From DATILI01 sp035476635 (GTDB lineage Bacteria; Pseudomonadota; Gammaproteobacteria; Burkholderiales; Burkholderiaceae_C): a stretch of 24,674 nucleotides of DNA. The stretch covers positions 1-24,674 of the forward strand of contig DATILI010000196.1 of assembly GCA_035476635.1 (NCBI GenBank), given 5' to 3'. Shown piece after piece: positions 21,842 through 24,674 of this stretch; the first letter of the stretch is position 1, and each line of letters starts with the position of its first letter. A program made the position numbers and the translations under genes. Under the pieces are notes generated by a model. It worked only from the letters and a program-made list of their open reading frames with translations. It had not been told where the DNA came from and made no database searches.

Positions 21842-23697
21842 GCGGCAGACTCCCTGGAGGTTTCGCGCGCCTTGCGCTTGGGTGTGACCACCTCGGCGTG
21901 CACATGCTGCGTGATCGCCTTGGCAATGAAGCGTGCGGTGATCGGTGTGCCGTCGTAGTGCAGCACGCGCACCAGGCGGGCCGGATCCACGTTGAGTTCG
22001 TTGACGATCAGGCCGTGCATCTGGGCATCGCGGTTTTGCTCCACCACGAAGATTTCCTCATGCTCATCGAGGAAGGCGGCCACGCTGTCCGGAAACGGGA
22101 ACGCGCGCAAGCGCATCGCGTCCAGAGGAATGCCAGCCTCGGCCAGCATCTCGAGCGCTTCGTCCATGGCCGGGCTGGTCGAGCCGAAATAGACCACGCC
22201 AAGCCGGGTCTTGCGCGCTGCCTTGCGCAGCACCGGCTGCGGCACCAGTGTGGCAGCGGTTTCGAACTTCTTGAGCAAGCGCTTGACGTTGTAGACATAG
22301 TCCGGCCCGCGTTCGGAGTAGCGCGCATAGGCGTCGCGCGTGGTGCCGCGCGTGAAGTAGGCGCCCTTGGTGGCATGCGTGCCGGGCAGTGTGCGCCAGG
22401 GAATGCCGTCGCCATCAACGTCCTTGTAGCGCCCGAAGTCACGGCCGGCCTCCAGCTCCTCGGCCGTCATGACCTTGCCGCGGTCGTATTGGCGGTTGTC
22501 GTCCCAGGCAAAGGGGCGGCACAGGCGCTGGTTCATGCCGATGTCCAGATCGGTCATCAGGAACACCGGTGTCTGCAGCCGGTCTGCCAGGTCCAGTGCC
22601 GCGGCCGCATGCTCGAAGCACTCGTATGGATCCTCAGGAAACAGCAGCACGTGCTTGGTGTCGCCGTGCGAGGCATAGGCGCACGAATAGATGTCGGCCT
22701 GCTGGGTGCGCGTGGGCATGCCGGTGGAAGGCCCGCCGCGTTGCACGTTGATGATGGTGACCGGTATCTCGGCAAAGTAGGCCAGGCCGATGAATTCGGT
22801 CATCAGCGAAACGCCCGGGCCCGAGGTTGCGGTAAACGCCCGCGCACCGTTCCAGCCCGCGCCGACCACCATGCCGATCGAAGCGATCTCGTCTTCCGCC
22901 TGCACGATGGCGTAGTTGTTGCGGCTCGTCTGCGGGTCCACGCGGTACTTCGCGCAATACTTCTGGAACGCCTCCGCCACCGAGGACGAAGGCGTGATGG
23001 GATACCAGGCCGCCACCGTGGCTCCGCCATACACGCAGCCCAGCGCCGCCGCGCTGTTGCCGTCGACAAAAATCTGCTGGCCCACCTTGTTGGACCGCTG
23101 CACGCGAATGCCCAGCGGTGCCTGCAGGTGCTCCCGCACAAAATCACGGCCCAGGTGCAAGGCCTGCACGTTGGAGGCCAGCAACTTTTCCTTGCCCTTG
23201 TACTGTTCGGCAAACAACTTCTCGATCACCTCGGACTCGATTTCCAGCAGCACCGAGAGCGCGCCGACATAGACAATGTTCTTGAATAGCTGGCGCTGGC
23301 GCGGATCGGTATAGACCGCGTTGCAGATCTCGGTCAGCGGCATGCCGATCACGTGGATGTCGTCGCGGAACTTCTCCTGCGGCAAGGGACGGGTGCTGTC
23401 ATAGAACAGGTAGCCGCCGGGATGCAGCTCGGCAACGTCGGCGTCCCAGGTCTGCGGGTTCATCGCCACCATCATGTCGATGCCGCCGCGCCGTCCGAGA
23501 TAGCCTTTTTCGCAGACCCGCACCTCGTACCAGGTCGGCAGGCCCTGGATGTTGCTGGGAAAGATATTGCGCGGGCTCACCGGCACGCCCATGCGCAGGA
23601 TCGCCTTGGCGAACAACTCGTTGGCCGAGGCCGAGCCCGAGCCGTTGACATTGGCGAACTTGATGACGAAATCGTTGACGGCTTCGATGCGCTTCAT
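21838..23697 (-). CDS. korA: 2-oxoacid:ferredoxin oxidoreductase alpha subunit (fused gamma-alpha, KorA-type)
   Basis: A 619-residue chain fusing the gamma domain (about 1-190, beginning MKRIEAVNDFVIKFANVNGS) to the alpha/pyrimidine-binding domain. The latter shows WYPITPSSSVAE (231-242), QAEDEIASIGMVVGA (266-280), TSGPGVSLMTEFIG (291-304) and QRGGPSTGMPT (319-329). The C-terminal domain, about 495 onward, binds the CoA/transketolase-C region in this family. I chose the ATG at 23697 because AAGGAGG precedes it by 8 bases. About 100 further in-frame codons upstream lie inside the FAD-protein gene and look like shadow sequence. The start overlaps the upstream stop (ATGA). Confidence 0.93.
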   Translation of the reverse strand: MKRIEAVNDFVIKFANVNGSGSASANELFAKAILRMGVPVSPRNIFPSNIQGLPTWYEVRVCEKGYLGRRGGIDMMVAMNPQTWDADVAELHPGGYLFYDSTRPLPQEKFRDDIHVIGMPLTEICNAVYTDPRQRQLFKNIVYVGALSVLLEIESEVIEKLFAEQYKGKEKLLASNVQALHLGRDFVREHLQAPLGIRVQRSNKVGQQIFVDGNSAAALGCVYGGATVAAWYPITPSSSVAEAFQKYCAKYRVDPQTSRNNYAIVQAEDEIASIGMVVGAGWNGARAFTATSGPGVSLMTEFIGLAYFAEIPVTIINVQRGGPSTGMPTRTQQADIYSCAYASHGDTKHVLLFPEDPYECFEHAAAALDLADRLQTPVFLMTDLDIGMNQRLCRPFAWDDNRQYDRGKVMTAEELEAGRDFGRYKDVDGDGIPWRTLPGTHATKGAYFTRGTTRDAYARYSERGPDYVYNVKRLLKKFETAATLVPQPVLRKAARKTRLGVVYFGSTSPAMDEALEMLAEAGIPLDAMRLRAFPFPDSVAAFLDEHEEIFVVEQNRDAQMHGLIVNELNVDPARLVRVLHYDGTPITARFIAKAITQHVHAEVVTPKRKARETSRESAA

Positions 23698-24674
23698 GAC
23701 GCAATCCTCCTTGGGGCCAGCGCCGCATCGCGGCATGCCGCGCCGGCCTGCGTGGTGTTGAGCAGGAACTTCTGCATGTCCCAGGCGCCGGTAGGGCAGC
23801 GCTCTGCGCACAGGCCGCAGTGCAGGCAGACATCCTCGTCCTTGACCATCACGTGGCCGGTCTTGAGTTCGCCCGAGACGTAGAGCGCTTGCTCTGCGTT
23901 CAGGGCGGGCGCCTTCAGACGCGTACGCAAGTCGGGCTCCTCGCCGTTGCCGGTAAAACTGATGCAATCCATCGGGCAGATGTCCACGCAGGCATCGCAT
24001 TCGATGCAGGCCGCTTCGACGAATACCGTCTGCACATCGCAGTTCAGGCAGCGGTTGGCCTCCTTGAAGGCGGTGGCCGCGTCAAACCCCAGCTCCACCT
24101 CCACGCGAATATTGGCCAGCGCTTTCTCGGCCTTCGCCCACGGCACCTTGAAGCGCAGATCCATGGAGGTGTCGTTGTCGTAGCTCCATTCGTGGATACC
24201 CATCTTCTGGGACATCAGGTTGGTCGCCGGTGGTGGGCGTTTGCGCAGATCTTCCCCATGAAGCAGGCGATCGATCGACACCGCCGCCTCATGTCCATGC
24301 GCCACAGCGGTGATGATGTTCTTCGGGCCGAACGCCGAGTCGCCGCCGAAGAACACATGCGGCACGCTGGACTGGAACGTGTCCTTGCCGATCACCGGCA
24401 GGCCGTGCCGGTCGAACGCGATGCCCGTGTCGTGCTCGATCCAGGGAAAGGCGTTTTCCTGCCCCACGGCAATCAGCACCGCGTCGCATTCGACGAACAC
24501 CTCGGGCTGCCCGGTCGGCACCAGGCGGCGCTGGCCCTGGTCGTCGTATACCGCCTCGACAACTTCGAAGCGCATGCCGACCAGCTTGCCATCCGCGTGG
24601 ACGAATTCCTTGGGCACATGGAAGTTGATGATCGGTATGCCCTCGTGCATGGCATCTTCCTTTTCCCAGGGAGA
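23694..24674 (-). CDS. GltD-like FAD/NAD(P)-binding oxidoreductase with ferredoxin domain (5' end outside the window)
   Basis: The C-terminal part (about 326 residues) of a glutamate-synthase-small-subunit-like flavoprotein. The frame remains open to the window edge, so the N-terminus with the first FAD motif is missing. Visible are CDAVLIAVGQE (NAD(P)-domain end), the FAD-binding VFFGGDSAFGPKNIITAVAHGHEAA, and then a cysteine-rich C-terminus. This includes CLNCD and two 4Fe-4S motifs, CIECDACVDICPMDC and CLHCGLCAERCPTG. In Thauera a comparable protein (KorC) accompanies KorAB and is thought to exchange electrons between NAD(P)H and ferredoxin. A similar role is inferred here. The stop overlaps the korA start. 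Confidence 0.88.
   Translation of the reverse strand, partial: SPWEKEDAMHEGIPIINFHVPKEFVHADGKLVGMRFEVVEAVYDDQGQRRLVPTGQPEVFVECDAVLIAVGQENAFPWIEHDTGIAFDRHGLPVIGKDTFQSSVPHVFFGGDSAFGPKNIITAVAHGHEAAVSIDRLLHGEDLRKRPPPATNLMSQKMGIHEWSYDNDTSMDLRFKVPWAKAEKALANIRVEVELGFDAATAFKEANRCLNCDVQTVFVEAACIECDACVDICPMDCISFTGNGEEPDLRTRLKAPALNAEQALYVSGELKTGHVMVKDEDVCLHCGLCAERCPTGAWDMQKFLLNTTQAGAACRDAALAPRRIAS
23706..23712 (-). promoter_or_regulatory. Strong ribosome binding site of korA
   Basis: AAGGAGG on the minus strand, 8 bases before the ATG at 23697, decides between this start and a much longer in-frame extension. Confidence 0.85.

Noticed and set aside
21898..23289. 463-codon open frame opposite korA
   Set aside because: Antisense shadow; korA is supported by motifs, a strong ribosome binding site and overlapping neighbours.
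23698..24000. In-frame N-terminal extension of korA of about 100 codons
   Set aside because: It is Arg-rich shadow sequence of the upstream FAD-protein gene; AAGGAGG and the ATGA overlap fix the start at 23697.

Overview
The window is an ordinary, densely coded stretch of chromosome from a high-GC betaproteobacterium. It most resembles Burkholderiales, probably family Comamonadaceae. That placement rests on protein similarity recalled by eye (class 2 PyrD, the complete isc operon, the intracellular PHB depolymerase, the UvrB and IscS sequences) and not on a database search. I see no insertion sequence, integrase, prophage, CRISPR array or rRNA. No gap without a gene exceeds 300 bases; the largest are 10223-10486 and about 15331-15577, and both hold regulatory-looking sequence.

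Layout. Positions 1-256 hold the C-terminal end of an unidentified protein. Positions 262-2018 hold rpiA and pyrD, divergent and only 35 bp apart. Positions 2015-3962 (minus strand) hold an N-formylglutamate amidohydrolase-like gene coupled to an L-2-hydroxyglutarate-oxidase-like FAD enzyme. Positions 4002-10222 (minus strand) hold the Fe-S assembly operon iscR-iscS-iscU-iscA-hscB-hscA-fdx, which runs directly into dnaQ, then a tRNA-Val(CAC) and a strong intrinsic terminator. The iscR promoter region carries two good and one weaker match to the IscR type 1 operator. Positions 10487-12592 hold uvrB (minus). Positions 12701-14488 hold an aspartate/aromatic aminotransferase and a nucleotidyltransferase-like protein (plus). 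Positions 14485-15330 hold a YgiD-type extradiol dioxygenase (minus). Positions 15578-17601 hold an intracellular PHB depolymerase with a basic tail, overlapping a stand-alone soluble RnfB (plus). Positions 17598-19082 hold a chemoreceptor whose Cache-like domain is at the cytoplasmic C-terminus (minus). Positions 19192-24674 (minus) hold a GltD-like FAD/ferredoxin protein (cut by the window end), the KorA-type and KorB-type subunits of a 2-oxoacid:ferredoxin oxidoreductase, a two-CBS-domain protein and a D-cysteine desulfhydrase.

How the genes fit together. The isc genes build [Fe-S] clusters, and several neighbours are clients (RnfB, the Kor proteins and Fdx itself). The Kor trio would oxidise a 2-oxoacid, probably 2-oxoglutarate, and pass electrons through ferredoxin-type clusters and the FAD protein. 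PhaZ mobilises stored polyhydroxybutyrate and is translationally overlapped with an Fe-S electron carrier. Three of the four convergent gene pairs overlap by exactly four bases at a shared CTAG/TTAG, so the genome is extremely compact here.

I found no clearly novel multi-gene system. The observations most worth checking are the phaZ-rnfB pair with a PhaR-like box, the chemoreceptor architecture, the phased IscR operators with a possible leader ORF, the terminator inside the isc operon, and the Kor module with its CBS protein.
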